From assembly GCA_946558695.1 (NCBI GenBank), contig CAMNTQ010000011.1, forward strand, positions 1-64,000: a DNA stretch of 64,000 nt, in the 5' to 3' direction. This document shows positions 35,057-44,126 of the stretch, piece by piece (within the stretch, counting starts at the first letter, position 1; every line of letters starts with the position of its first letter). Made by a program: the position numbers and the translations under genes. The DNA comes from an uncultured Lachnospiraceae bacterium (lineage in GTDB: Bacteria > Bacillota > Clostridia > Lachnospirales > Lachnospiraceae). The notes beneath the pieces were generated by a model. It was not told the DNA's origin. It searched no databases and saw nothing but the letters and a program-made list of their open reading frames with translations.

Positions 35057-35506
35057 CTATACTCTCCGGCTTGTCATATGCCGGACACCTGTTTCACTTT
35101 TTCCCTCACCGTTATACGTGTTGCCTGTCTTCTTGCGCAGAGCTTTGTCGATAGAATGGAGATGCGTGCGCAGAATCTCATTCGAACTCTCATTCACTTC
35201 TCTGAACATCTGTATCTCCCTGCTGAGTCCATCAAACAGCGGAAACAATTCTTCACGCTCATTTTCCGAAACACTCTCAAGAATCTGCCTGAACTGCAGT
35301 CCTTCATATCCGGCTTTTTTCTGCGCCCGCTCTCTTGCCTGTTCCAATCCTCTGAGCTTAAGCAGTAGCGCCTGCTGCTGTGTGACACAGTCTTCTACTG
35401 TTCCCACATGCTTCCCGGCTGCCGCATCAAGCTTCACCTGTTCAATCTTTGTAAGCTGTCTAAACAGTTCGATCAGCTGCTCTATTACATTCTTAAATTC
35501 ATCCAT
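35057..35506 (-). CDS. flgN: FlgN family export chaperone
   Basis: 149 residues, helical; a FlgN-like coiled pair (LIELFRQLTKIEQVKLDAAA ... ALLLKLRGLEQARERAQ). Would hold FlgK and FlgL before export. It follows the flgM stop by 1 nt. Confidence 0.88.
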   Translation of the reverse strand: MDEFKNVIEQLIELFRQLTKIEQVKLDAAAGKHVGTVEDCVTQQQALLLKLRGLEQARERAQKKAGYEGLQFRQILESVSENEREELFPLFDGLSREIQMFREVNESSNEILRTHLHSIDKALRKKTGNTYNGEGKSETGVRHMTSRRV

Positions 35507-35507
35507 A

Positions 35508-35816
35508 TTATACTATCCCCTTCTCAAGCAGTATACGTGCCGCAATTTTTTCAGCATCAGGATGATACGTTCCGTCTGCCACCTGCCGCTTGAGACTTTC
35601 AATCTTATCCTGCGGCGTTGCGCTGCGCACTTCCTGAATCACCTTATGCGCCGCTTCTCCAGCAAGTAGTTTATCACGCTGCGAAGCATCCGAACCAATG
35701 AATACCTGATCACAATTCCGGCTGGCTTTTCCCTCTTCCATCCCTTTTACAGCAAGCTTCGATTTATATGACAGCCCATCATAGGGATGAATTCTCTTAT
35801 TAATATCTATCTTCAT
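35508..35816 (-). CDS. flgM: Anti-sigma-28 factor FlgM
   Basis: Binds FliA until hook completion, when it is exported. 102 residues: N-terminal MKIDINKRIHPYDGL and the C-terminal sigma-binding half (KIESLKRQVADGTYHPDAEKIAARIL). First gene of the class-III unit; a sigma-28 promoter lies 70 nt upstream, so it feeds back on its own target. Confidence 0.94.
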   Translation of the reverse strand: MKIDINKRIHPYDGLSYKSKLAVKGMEEGKASRNCDQVFIGSDASQRDKLLAGEAAHKVIQEVRSATPQDKIESLKRQVADGTYHPDAEKIAARILLEKGIV

Positions 35817-35884
35817 TGTCCTTCCTCCTCACGCTCTATAACCATATATACCGGTCATTCTGTGGACTTTTTTCTTCATAATAA

Positions 35885-35910
35885 ATATCGTCATCTATTA
35901 TTAAATATTA
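35885..35910 (-). promoter_or_regulatory. Sigma-28 promoter of flgM operon
   Basis: Minus strand TAAT (35907-35910), 15 nt, ACGATAT (35885-35891). One base off CCGATAT and one off TAAA. About 70 nt before flgM. Confidence 0.75.
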
Positions 35911-35939
35911 AGCTTGATTCCATGCATTTTCATTCTTTC

Positions 35940-36701
35940 TCAGCGATTCCTTTGCCTGCGCTTTCGCTCCTCGCGTTCTCTTAATACCCGCCGTTCATCG
36001 AATATATCTCCCGCTGTCGAACTGTAGATTACATTCTTCTCATCTGCAACGATAACTCCCGCCGCCAGTGTGACCACCCGTTTTTTCATGATTGTCACCA
36101 ACTCTCTGTTATGACTGGCAACTAAAACTGTAATGCCCTTTCTGTTAATCTCATCTATCAGGCACATCAGATCCCACGCAGCAGATGAATCAAGATTAGC
36201 CGTCGGCTCGTCCAGCACCAGAATCTTTGGATTGGTTACCAGCGCCCGTGCAAGTAATACCCTTGCCGCCTCACCGCCTGACAGTTCCTTCGGATAATGA
36301 TCGGCTCTGTTAAAAATCCCAACTGTACGCATCGTCTGCTCCACCCTGCGTTTTGTAAGCTTTAAAGGCTGTTCCGTAGCACGCATGGCAAGTTCAATAT
36401 TCTGCCTTGTCGTCCGATCCTTCAAAAGTCCTAAATCCGTCTGCATGATACCAAACTGTCTCCGGTAATAAGGAATCTGTTCCCTCGTCAGATTAGATAC
36501 ATTTTCTCCCCTCACCCACATCTCTCCGGATGTAGGAAATATCTGCCCGCTTAAGAGTTTTAAAAACGTACTCTTCCCTGAACCGCTCCGTCCAGTCACA
36601 AAGACGAATTCTCCTTCTTCGATCGTTAAAGAGAAATCCTCAAGTGCTACGAGATCCGATTTATATAATTTGTTTACAGCCTTGAATTCGATTTCTTTCA
36701 T
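35940..36701 (-). CDS. FtsE-like ABC ATPase, orphan
   Basis: 253 residues: Walker A TGRSGSGKST, Q-loop FGIMQTDLGLL, signature LSGGEAARVLLARAL (AAR in place of the usual QQR), Walker B ILVLDEPTANLD, switch His ASHNRE. This is the FtsE/MacB branch, and the charged tail (EREERKRRQRNR) is basic. No FtsX or other permease gene is adjacent on either side. It sits between the fliDST terminator and the flgM promoter. It may couple to a distant FtsX or to flagellar or cell-wall assembly. Confidence 0.85.
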   Translation of the reverse strand: MKEIEFKAVNKLYKSDLVALEDFSLTIEEGEFVFVTGRSGSGKSTFLKLLSGQIFPTSGEMWVRGENVSNLTREQIPYYRRQFGIMQTDLGLLKDRTTRQNIELAMRATEQPLKLTKRRVEQTMRTVGIFNRADHYPKELSGGEAARVLLARALVTNPKILVLDEPTANLDSSAAWDLMCLIDEINRKGITVLVASHNRELVTIMKKRVVTLAAGVIVADEKNVIYSSTAGDIFDERRVLREREERKRRQRNR

Positions 36702-36747
36702 AATACACCTACCATACTGACGCCATCCTCCAAATGCTACTGAAACA

Positions 36748-36799
36748 CAAAAATGCCAAATATGGAAAGCGGATAAATATCCACTTTCCGTATCGGCAT
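36748..36799 (-). terminator. Terminator of fliD-fliS-FliT-like unit
   Basis: Two-tier stem: ATGCC/GGCAT outside and GGAAAG-TGGATA / TATCC-G-CTTTCC inside (hairpin 36753-36799), then a U-run. Lies 24 nt past the stop of the FliT-like gene. Confidence 0.8.
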
Positions 36800-36822
36800 C
36801 TTCATTTATCCTATTACTGCTT

Positions 36823-37242
36823 TTATCTGTCCGTGTAAAAAGAATCTGCTCCTGCCAGACGCTTATTCATATGGCGGTCAATCATCATCGTCTTTTCCCA
36901 AACATTACGTATACTTTCCGCCAACCGTACTACCAGCATTCCTTCCTTCCCGTACTTCTCTGAACTGCTGACTTTTCCATCAACTACTTTCATAAGCCAT
37001 TCTTTAAGCTCTGACGGAACGCTGTCTAAAAACACATGGAAATTGCGGTCACATTCACGTATCTTTTCTATCTCTTCGCCGCGCATGCCAAGCGTCATCT
37101 GAACACTCACACGATCATCCCGCGAAAGTTCTTCTGCCATCTCTTCCGTCAGCCTGCTGATCTCTGACATATGCGTATACTTTCTCTGAAGTACTTTTGC
37201 AATCTCTGTTAATAACGCTCCATAATTTTCTTCCTTCACCAT
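36823..37242 (-). CDS. FliT-like small flagellar protein
   Basis: 139 residues, all helical and acidic/basic mixed (LRGEEIEKIRECDRNFHVFL not quoted further). The position right after fliS, starting 1 nt past its stop, is that of fliT or similar chaperone genes for FliD. I do not see a decisive motif, so the name is by position. Confidence 0.7.
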   Translation of the reverse strand: MVKEENYGALLTEIAKVLQRKYTHMSEISRLTEEMAEELSRDDRVSVQMTLGMRGEEIEKIRECDRNFHVFLDSVPSELKEWLMKVVDGKVSSSEKYGKEGMLVVRLAESIRNVWEKTMMIDRHMNKRLAGADSFYTDR

Positions 37243-37243
37243 A

Positions 37244-37606
37244 TCACGCTCTCTTTGCAGCCTCTGCAAAAGTGTCTCTCAGCTCCTTGACAAGCGGCTT
37301 TAATTCTTCAATAACCTCTGCTTTCCTGCCCGCAGATACTCTGCTTAATTCATATAAGAAAAAATCATACATCGTATTCAATTCCCTGCTGATCTCATAA
37401 TTGAAATTCAGGGTATCCTTAAGATACTGAACAATGTCTACACTCCTCTGTACGGATGCATCAAACAAAGCGTAGTCTTCTTTCTTAAGCGCCATCTCTG
37501 CCCTTACCAGCCTCTTAGTCAGCTCATCATAAAGGAGAAGAAGCATCTCTCCCGGTGTCATCGTCATAACCGACTGATTCTTATATGATTGATATCCATT
37601 TGCCAT
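37244..37606 (-). CDS. fliS: Flagellin export chaperone FliS
   Basis: 120 residues from the ATG at 37604-37606. Four-helix FliS fold: MANGYQSYKNQSVMTMTPGE, LLLLYDELTKRLVRAE, and the C-terminal region EELKPLVKELRDTFAEA. Binds the flagellin C-terminus. It is preceded by fliD and followed by a FliT-like gene. Confidence 0.95.
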   Translation of the reverse strand: MANGYQSYKNQSVMTMTPGEMLLLLYDELTKRLVRAEMALKKEDYALFDASVQRSVDIVQYLKDTLNFNYEISRELNTMYDFFLYELSRVSAGRKAEVIEELKPLVKELRDTFAEAAKRA

Positions 37607-37641
37607 GCTTCCATCTCTCACTTTCTTTTATCTACTTTCTC

Positions 37642-40116
37642 CTAAGCAAACAGTGAACTCAGATAACTGCTTTGATTATTCATCTGAGATATCAAAGTCT
37701 CTAATGAGGTAAACTGTGAAATATATCTGTCCGTTTCTGTCGATAACTTATTCTGCAGTCTTTCAATATAATCATCCAGTCTGTCCATCTGCTTCTGATA
37801 ACTGTTTGACAGAACAGTTGTCGGTGCGTAGATAGAACCCGCACGTTCAACCAGTATACCTTTGGTTGCACCGGTCATAGAGCCATATTTATCCATAACA
37901 CTTTTTATTCTTGCCATCAGACCGCCCTGAGTTGTATTGCCATTCGCATCCGTAGACGCCGTTTTTGCAAGCGCATCCTTAACTCCCTCCGGATCTGTCT
38001 GCAGCGCTGTTCTGAATTTTGTCTCGTCAAATACCAGCTTGCCGTTGTCACTGTAATTCGTGGAAACAGAGATCCCCATGCCAGAGAGCACAGAACTATT
38101 CCCACTATTAATAAGCGATCTCAGATTGTCAGCCATCAGCCGGAGATCCGTATCCGCAAACAAAATCCCCTGTTTAGCTTTTTCTTCCCATTTCTCAATC
38201 TGGTCATCCGTCATCTCCGCCTTCTGTTCATCTGTCAGCGGATCATACCCATTATGGCTTGAATCCCGGGCAGGTTTCGTCTTAACCTGTGTATTGACAA
38301 GTTCAAGGATCTCATTAAAGGCATCGACCATGCCCCGCACTGTCTCTACAGCTTTATCTGCATCGACCGCTGCATTGAATGTGATCGCTTCTGCATCCTT
38401 ATCTATCACGCCGTCTTTATAGCCGAATGTCCCTTTTAGAGTCACGTTCAGCCCATCCATCGAAAAGGTGTTGCTTCCCCGGGTAAGCTCCACTTCTTCA
38501 TCCGATCCCGGATACTTTACTGCAACAACCGCATCCTTGCCCGCTTCATAAGTTGTGCTCGGAATATCTGTATTATCCGTTACATTCGTATACTGATTCG
38601 ATCCTTTTCCAAACAGGTAAAGCGCCAGATTGTCGGGTGTATCCTCAATCTCAATATTCCCGCTTGCTCCATCCTCTGTAGAAGTAATCACAAAACGGTC
38701 CGACATCTCCTGATATGAAACATTCACACCGATGCCTTCTGTGGAATTGATCTTATTTATAATCTCCTTTACCGTGCTGTCCTTTGTGATTCCTTTTACC
38801 TCTTTTCCATTAATATTAAGATAATAAGTATCATCATCCTTTGCCAGAGACTTTAACTTCTCGGCATTCTTAAAACCAGCATTCTCAACATTCGTCGACA
38901 AGTTCAGACGATTGGATGTACCTGCCACGATTCCGAATGCGCCGCTGTTTCCGACAATGCCGGTTCCCGAAGAAATAGAAAAAGAAGAGGTTGTATCGTC
39001 GGTTCCGTCCGGCTTCGTCGTTTTAAAGATCAGACTGCCTGTCGAATCATCCGCCGCTTTATCCAAATCAACTTTAATCCTGCCCTTCCCAAAGGCTGTA
39101 TTCAGTTTATCCTGCAAATCCTTCTGAACATCCTCAATTGTAGACCAGTCATTGAAGTTTTTCAAAGTAATCTGCTTAGACTGCCCATTATAACTAAAAT
39201 TGATCTTTGCTCCGCTCAGACGCTGCGCCAATGTCCTCGCAACCGTAAGACTCGCGTCGTTCGCACCCATAAGACCGTTGGCCGTGATCGTCTTCTCTTT
39301 ATCCGTCAGATCGCTGAATTTTTGTCCCGGCTCCAAAAAGCCCAGATCCTGCAGAATATTACCTGTACCGCCCATAAGCTGTACCGTATTACCGTGAGAT
39401 TTTGTCTCGTCAACCTTGAATCTGACCTTACCGCCCACCATGTCTACATCTACGACATCGCCCAATGTCTGCGCATTCGTGCCGCTTCCGATTTCCACAT
39501 TCTTAAGCGCTTTTTTTATCGATTCTACTGCCTTTTCAGGGGTAGAGTAGTCATAATCATCTCTGTCCTCCAGCTTCACGGAATAATTCGTATTACCGTA
39601 TTTAATGTACAGGACGTCCCCGGCAATCGTACTGATATTTTCTTCCGCGGACAATTCGCCGCCCGCCCCCAGCTTCATCGCCGCCGTCTTTAAGGCCGCA
39701 TTTGAAAGATTACCCGTTGTCAGCCTGGCATTGGATGCAAGCTGCTTTATCCCTGCAATCGACATATTATCCGCAGACTGCGCGGTTCCTGTTACGGAGA
39801 TATATTTGCTGTTATCGCCAACCGCCGTCACCTGATTCCTCGAAAATAAATTAGAAGAAAGCAGGTTTTTAGAAGAAGAATAAGAAGTATAATCCGAAGT
39901 AAAATTATAAATCTTGCCTGTAATCTCTCTCATCGCTTCCTGTTTCCATTCCAGCTTCGTCCTCTGCTGACCTTGCTTTGCAATCTTACTGCGTGTAGCA
40001 GAAGTCATCTGTTCGATCAGAGAATCTCTGTCAAGACCACTGGCAAGCCCGCCGTAACCTCTGATCTGTGAAGAAAGGCTTGAATAGGAATTATTTGTAC
40101 CTGAAACTGATGCCAT
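37642..40116 (-). CDS. fliD: Filament cap protein FliD (HAP2), enlarged
   Basis: Cap at the filament tip where flagellin is inserted. 824 residues, larger than the usual 450-700. N-terminal GLASGLDRDSLIEQMTSATR and C-terminal coiled end (YIERLQNKLSTETDRYISQF TSLETLISQM split here) are normal; the added part is the exposed middle, rich in Asn, Thr and Gly. Starts behind AAAGAGGGAGTGATATT. Its sigma-28 promoter is 90 nt upstream. Confidence 0.93.
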   Translation of the reverse strand: MASVSGTNNSYSSLSSQIRGYGGLASGLDRDSLIEQMTSATRSKIAKQGQQRTKLEWKQEAMREITGKIYNFTSDYTSYSSSKNLLSSNLFSRNQVTAVGDNSKYISVTGTAQSADNMSIAGIKQLASNARLTTGNLSNAALKTAAMKLGAGGELSAEENISTIAGDVLYIKYGNTNYSVKLEDRDDYDYSTPEKAVESIKKALKNVEIGSGTNAQTLGDVVDVDMVGGKVRFKVDETKSHGNTVQLMGGTGNILQDLGFLEPGQKFSDLTDKEKTITANGLMGANDASLTVARTLAQRLSGAKINFSYNGQSKQITLKNFNDWSTIEDVQKDLQDKLNTAFGKGRIKVDLDKAADDSTGSLIFKTTKPDGTDDTTSSFSISSGTGIVGNSGAFGIVAGTSNRLNLSTNVENAGFKNAEKLKSLAKDDDTYYLNINGKEVKGITKDSTVKEIINKINSTEGIGVNVSYQEMSDRFVITSTEDGASGNIEIEDTPDNLALYLFGKGSNQYTNVTDNTDIPSTTYEAGKDAVVAVKYPGSDEEVELTRGSNTFSMDGLNVTLKGTFGYKDGVIDKDAEAITFNAAVDADKAVETVRGMVDAFNEILELVNTQVKTKPARDSSHNGYDPLTDEQKAEMTDDQIEKWEEKAKQGILFADTDLRLMADNLRSLINSGNSSVLSGMGISVSTNYSDNGKLVFDETKFRTALQTDPEGVKDALAKTASTDANGNTTQGGLMARIKSVMDKYGSMTGATKGILVERAGSIYAPTTVLSNSYQKQMDRLDDYIERLQNKLSTETDRYISQFTSLETLISQMNNQSSYLSSLFA

Positions 40117-40203
40117 AATATCACTCCCTCTTTATCAAATTCAATTTAAATATCTATCGTTTCTTTCATCTTTCCGAAATAAACTCCATTGCATCTAAAT
40201 TGA

Positions 40204-40229
40204 ATATCGGCATAAAACACAATAAATTA
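40204..40229 (-). promoter_or_regulatory. Sigma-28 promoter of fliD operon
   Basis: Minus strand TAAT (40226-40229), 15 nt, perfect CCGATAT (40204-40210). About 90 nt before fliD. A TTCAATTTA/TAAATTGAA inverted repeat lies in the leader. Confidence 0.85.
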
Positions 40230-40248
40230 ATTCTTTTGTTCCCAGAAA

Positions 40249-41040
40249 TTAATCCCTGCCGTGGTGCGGATGCTCTTTTACTCTCGTACATGCTTTTGTG
40301 ATCTCTACGGTGATAACTCCGGAATACCGCTGTGAATAAAAATTCATGAGCGGTGTAGCTGCATTCCTGCTCACAACTACATATTTTGAAGGCAGGCTCG
40401 TTAATGCAAGTGCGATAATATCCGCTTTACATCTGGAACAATGGCAGGTTACAAACTGATCCATATACGCATCTACTCTTTCTCGGACCAAAGTTTCCAT
40501 AACATTCAGAAATACATATTCCTTTTCTGCGGTCTTTTCTTTTTCCACTTTCATCGCCTCCTCTTCCGCGGCTTTCAGTGCTTCCTCCTCAGCTTTTCTG
40601 TGTGCTTCTTCTTCCGCTGCCCTTTTCTCCTCCTGCGCTATCCTTTCTGCTTCCTCGGCCTCCTTTGCCTCCTTCGCAGCCCTTTCTGCCTCCTCAGCCT
40701 CTCTCTCGGCAGCTCTTCTCTCCTCTTCTTCAAATATCTCCCGCGCCTCTTCTTCCGCGGCTCTGAGGGCTTCCTCTTCCTCTTCCTCATCAAAAATTAT
40801 TTCCGGTATTCTCACGCTGTCTTCCGCTTCCAATTCCTCCTCGAGAAGCTGCTTTACTGTGTCGGCAATTGCCTCATCTTCTTCCTGTTTGGCGACTACC
40901 TGCACGTTAGAACTAGCCGCCGCGTCAGCTTTTACTTCATTTGCAGCCGCTCCTCTCTTTGTCTCTTCCGCACTTACTTCATCGCTCTTACCCGCCAAAA
41001 GCCCTAATACATGATCAGTCTTATTCGTCTTTCTTGCCAT
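40249..41040 (-). CDS. ComFB-domain protein with long Ala/Glu-rich coil
   Basis: 263 residues from the ATG behind GGAGGATGAGACAA. N-terminal tail and very long Ala/Glu/Arg coiled coil (about 30-175), then a ComFB-like domain (about 178-255) with LNVMETLVRERVDAYM, CHCSRCKADIIALALTSLPS and KYVVVSRN; the CHCSRC cluster may bind zinc. ComFB-domain proteins in cyanobacteria and Bacillus are reported to bind cyclic dinucleotides. It overlaps the ParA gene by 20 nt and shares its sigma-28 unit, so a partner role to ParA is likely but unproven. Confidence 0.82.
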   Translation of the reverse strand: MARKTNKTDHVLGLLAGKSDEVSAEETKRGAAANEVKADAAASSNVQVVAKQEEDEAIADTVKQLLEEELEAEDSVRIPEIIFDEEEEEEALRAAEEEAREIFEEEERRAAEREAEEAERAAKEAKEAEEAERIAQEEKRAAEEEAHRKAEEEALKAAEEEAMKVEKEKTAEKEYVFLNVMETLVRERVDAYMDQFVTCHCSRCKADIIALALTSLPSKYVVVSRNAATPLMNFYSQRYSGVITVEITKACTRVKEHPHHGRD

Positions 41041-41812
41041 TTGTCTCATCCTCCTCAACTATCCGCAGAATTTCCTTCACAATTGCTCCATAATCCTTCG
41101 CCGGAGCGGATTTTGCAGAATATTCAAATATATTCACTCCATGAGCAGGCGCCTCCGCCGCCGCCACACTGCTGCGTACAACTGTTTTAAATACTTTTGT
41201 ATTGAGCTGTTCTGCCACCGTTCCCGCCATCTCAAGAACATCCCGGGAAAGTTTGCGCCTTTTCTCATACTTCGTCAGAATAATACCCATAATTTTTAAC
41301 TGCGGATTCACCGACTGACGGACCGTCTCATAAGTCTCTTTAAGCTGCACAAGGCCGACCAGACTCAAGATCTCGGCAGACATAGGGATAATCAGGTAAT
41401 CCGCCGCACTGTATCCGTTCAATGTCAGAATATTAAATGCAGGAGGTGTATCTATGATGATATAATCATATAATTTCTCCACAGGCTCCAAAAGATTTTT
41501 AAGCAGCAGATCTCGGTTCTCTCCTTTCAGAGTAGCTTCCGCACTGCTTAAAAGTATATTAGACTGTATAATATCAATGTCACTGATCCGGTGGATGATC
41601 TCATAGACAGTGGCATCCCCTTTGAGCCCTTCATAGATTGACGCCCCCTTATCAATATCCACTCCAAGGCTGAACCCCAGATTCCCCTGCGGATCCATAT
41701 CTACAGCCAATACTTTATATCCTTTTTTTGCCAGCCCGGCAGCAATTGCGGTAGAAGTAGTCGTCTTCCCAACTCCGCCCTTCTGGTTTGTCAATACGAT
41801 TGTATGTGCCAC
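41021..41812 (-). CDS. ParA/Soj-like ATPase, orphan
   Basis: 263 residues from a GTG start 8 nt behind GGAGG (an ATG at 41827 lacks a ribosome binding site). Deviant Walker A QKGGVGKTTTS, Walker A' VDMDPQGNL, and Walker B DTPPAFN as in ParA. No ParB is seen. It differs from FlhG, which has an N-terminal FlhF-binding helix. Candidate positioning protein for chemoreceptor arrays, like Vibrio ParC, or flagella. It follows the EAL/HDOD gene and overlaps the ComFB gene. Confidence 0.9.
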   Translation of the reverse strand: MAHTIVLTNQKGGVGKTTTSTAIAAGLAKKGYKVLAVDMDPQGNLGFSLGVDIDKGASIYEGLKGDATVYEIIHRISDIDIIQSNILLSSAEATLKGENRDLLLKNLLEPVEKLYDYIIIDTPPAFNILTLNGYSAADYLIIPMSAEILSLVGLVQLKETYETVRQSVNPQLKIMGIILTKYEKRRKLSRDVLEMAGTVAEQLNTKVFKTVVRSSVAAAEAPAHGVNIFEYSAKSAPAKDYGAIVKEILRIVEEDETNGKKDE

Positions 41813-41881
41813 TTTCCTTTCCTCCATCTATGACATAAGCTGACAAGGACACCTTACCTTTGTCAGCTTATCCAAGTTATA

Positions 41882-43168
41882 TCATTTTACAGGGCTTTCA
41901 GTTTCTAATTTCTCGATTTCCTGCGGATAATCTATCTCTGTCATCAGACTGTTCCATATTCCATTGACCTCTTCCGCACAGTCTACATAAATCTGAGCGA
42001 GACCTTCACTTGATATTCCAAGTTCCTCCGCATAGGTCTTACTTGCCTTCCAATCTGCCTTCTCATAGGCGATCACCAGCTTCTGCAGCGAACCTGCCAT
42101 CCCGCTTCCATCAAGCAGCGCCGCCTTGATCTCATCCGCCACCGGAATCTCCTCAAGCAATTCAGCTAAAGGCGCATTTACCATATAATCCAGTGTTGAA
42201 AACATTCCCATCATATACGCGTCATTAGAAGAAATATCGCAGCCTGACGCTCTTTTTACAAGCTCTGATGCCAGCTTCGCACGCAGGAAGGATATCTTTA
42301 AGATCTCCTCTGACCCTTCACTCTTATCTTTGTCAAAGCTCAGCATATACACCCAGTGTCTGAGCTGTCCGATTCCAAGTGTGATCAATGCCTGACGTAT
42401 GGAAGCAGTTCGCGTGCGCAGAGCAAAGTATGCGGAGTTAACAAGACGCAGCAGCGCGTATGTAAGACCCGCATCACGGCTTATGATCTCCTCTACCGCC
42501 GCAAAATCCGGCTCATCCTTCGATACCGCGATTACAAGCTGGAAAAAGTTACCCTGCATATATTCCACCTTATCAACCTTGGTGATCATAGTATTAGCTA
42601 TATAGCCTCCCTCAAGATAGTCAAAACCAAGCCGCATAGCCGCTTCGTAGACTTCCTTGGAATTAACCTCCGTAGCCATACACTTTCTTCCAAATCCCTT
42701 CGCCATCTCTATGATGTTCTGGACTGTCCGCTGTTTCTGCATATTCTCCACATACCCGGTCATATTAACCCGTATATATGAAGCATGATCCAGCATGCTG
42801 AAATACTTCGGCGTAAATTGAAAATCATTGATCGCAAATCTATATCCTGCTTCACAATACTTTTTGATCAACGGCATTGCCAGCGGATGAATGATCACCG
42901 TATCTTCAATCTGAATAATAACTTTATCTTTCCCGAACATCTTCGGAGTATTACGGAGTAGCAAGGAAGGTGTAAATGTTACAAACATTAAGCCGTCATT
43001 TACGATCTTTGCACTGTTCGCCACCAGAAAGTCAGAAATCGTATCCGCTGCAGACGCCTCGTTATTATTGTACATACTATCCTTGCCGCCCTGAAAGACC
43101 AATTCATAACCAATGATCTTACCTGTTTTCGTTTCTTTAATCGCTTGTCTTACCACGCATCTATCCAT
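41882..43168 (-). CDS. YuxH-like degenerate EAL + HDOD protein
   Basis: 428 residues from the ATG that shares bases with the cheV stop (TAATG). N-terminal EAL-type domain (about 1-200) with the EAL motif changed to YEL (IIGYELVFQGG) and AINDFQF for the usual DDF, so no phosphodiesterase activity is expected. HDOD domain (about 205-400, LTYALLRLVNSAYFALRT). Such proteins sense or scaffold in cyclic-di-GMP and motility control. It belongs to the cheV unit. Confidence 0.88.
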   Translation of the reverse strand: MDRCVVRQAIKETKTGKIIGYELVFQGGKDSMYNNNEASAADTISDFLVANSAKIVNDGLMFVTFTPSLLLRNTPKMFGKDKVIIQIEDTVIIHPLAMPLIKKYCEAGYRFAINDFQFTPKYFSMLDHASYIRVNMTGYVENMQKQRTVQNIIEMAKGFGRKCMATEVNSKEVYEAAMRLGFDYLEGGYIANTMITKVDKVEYMQGNFFQLVIAVSKDEPDFAAVEEIISRDAGLTYALLRLVNSAYFALRTRTASIRQALITLGIGQLRHWVYMLSFDKDKSEGSEEILKISFLRAKLASELVKRASGCDISSNDAYMMGMFSTLDYMVNAPLAELLEEIPVADEIKAALLDGSGMAGSLQKLVIAYEKADWKASKTYAEELGISSEGLAQIYVDCAEEVNGIWNSLMTEIDYPQEIEKLETESPVK

Positions 43169-44088
43169 TACGCATCCCACCTAGTCAACAATTCATCCAT
43201 GACAGTTACAAGATGCCCAATCTCTGGTTTCGAGAGTTGTTCATCTGCCCCAATTTCTCTTCCCTTAACCTCCATCTCCGGACTGATCAGAGAGGAGAAG
43301 ATAATAAGCGGAATCTGTTTTAAATTGGGATCTGACTTAACCAGCTTTGTAAGCCTGTGTCCATCCATCTTCGGCATCTCTATATCTGTAATAATAAGCG
43401 CCGCTTTCTCACGAAGTTCTTCCGGATCAGAGTCTTTAATAGCATGCAGATAATTCCATGCCTCCTGTCCGTTATTAAACTGGATCAGATTGACATAGCC
43501 TGCCTGATGGAGCGCCCGTTCAATAAGTTTCGCCAAGAGTATAGAATCTTCCGCGCAGATAATCCTTGCTTCATTTTTAGTCCGCTGTCCAAGCGCGTCT
43601 ATCTCTTCTAATTGAATGCTCGTTTCAGGGGCGATCTCAGCTACGATCTTTTCAAAATCCAATATCGTAACAAGCTCTCCGCCACACTGGGCGATTCCTG
43701 TCGCAACCCCTTCTTCCCCTTTATTCAGCGTCTTGTCAGGCTTCTGGATATCATTCCATGAAATCCTCTGAATCCCAACGACTGACTGTACGCGGAACGC
43801 GATGTTCATTTTATTAAAATTCGTAATAACGAACAGATCCCTTGCCTGCTTTTCTGTCTTCTGTCCCGTCAGATAAAACGGAAGGTCAACTACTGTAAGC
43901 ATCGTATCACGCGGTTTAAAAATCCCTTCTACCGATGGGTGGGCATGCGGCATCGGCTTTACTTTATCGGACATCATGATCTCCTTTACCTTTGCCACAT
44001 TAATACCATATAATTCGCCATAAATCATAAATTCCATGATTTCTATTTCATTCGTTCCAGATTCCAAAAGTATCTCTGTATTCGCCAT
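43168..44088 (-). CDS. cheV: Chemotaxis coupling protein CheV
   Basis: 306 residues: N-terminal CheW domain (about 10-150, MEFMIYGELYGINVAKVKEI) and receiver domain (about 165-300, phospho-Asp in IITDIEMPKMDG, Lys in QLSKPE). Couples receptors to CheA and adapts the signal. First gene of a unit headed by a perfect sigma-28 promoter. Confidence 0.95.
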   Translation of the reverse strand: MANTEILLESGTNEIEIMEFMIYGELYGINVAKVKEIMMSDKVKPMPHAHPSVEGIFKPRDTMLTVVDLPFYLTGQKTEKQARDLFVITNFNKMNIAFRVQSVVGIQRISWNDIQKPDKTLNKGEEGVATGIAQCGGELVTILDFEKIVAEIAPETSIQLEEIDALGQRTKNEARIICAEDSILLAKLIERALHQAGYVNLIQFNNGQEAWNYLHAIKDSDPEELREKAALIITDIEMPKMDGHRLTKLVKSDPNLKQIPLIIFSSLISPEMEVKGREIGADEQLSKPEIGHLVTVMDELLTRWDA

Positions 44089-44126
44089 AATATGCCATCC
44101 CTTCTCTATATATAGTTCTATATTTA

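Noticed and set aside
40441..41007. 188-codon plus-strand frame opposite the ComFB-coil gene
   Set aside because: The Phe/Leu/Ser-rich product is the mirror of the Glu/Ala-rich coil; no start signal.
41813..41827. ATG start of ParA at 41827
   Set aside because: No ribosome binding site before it; GGAGG lies within these codons and serves the GTG at 41812.
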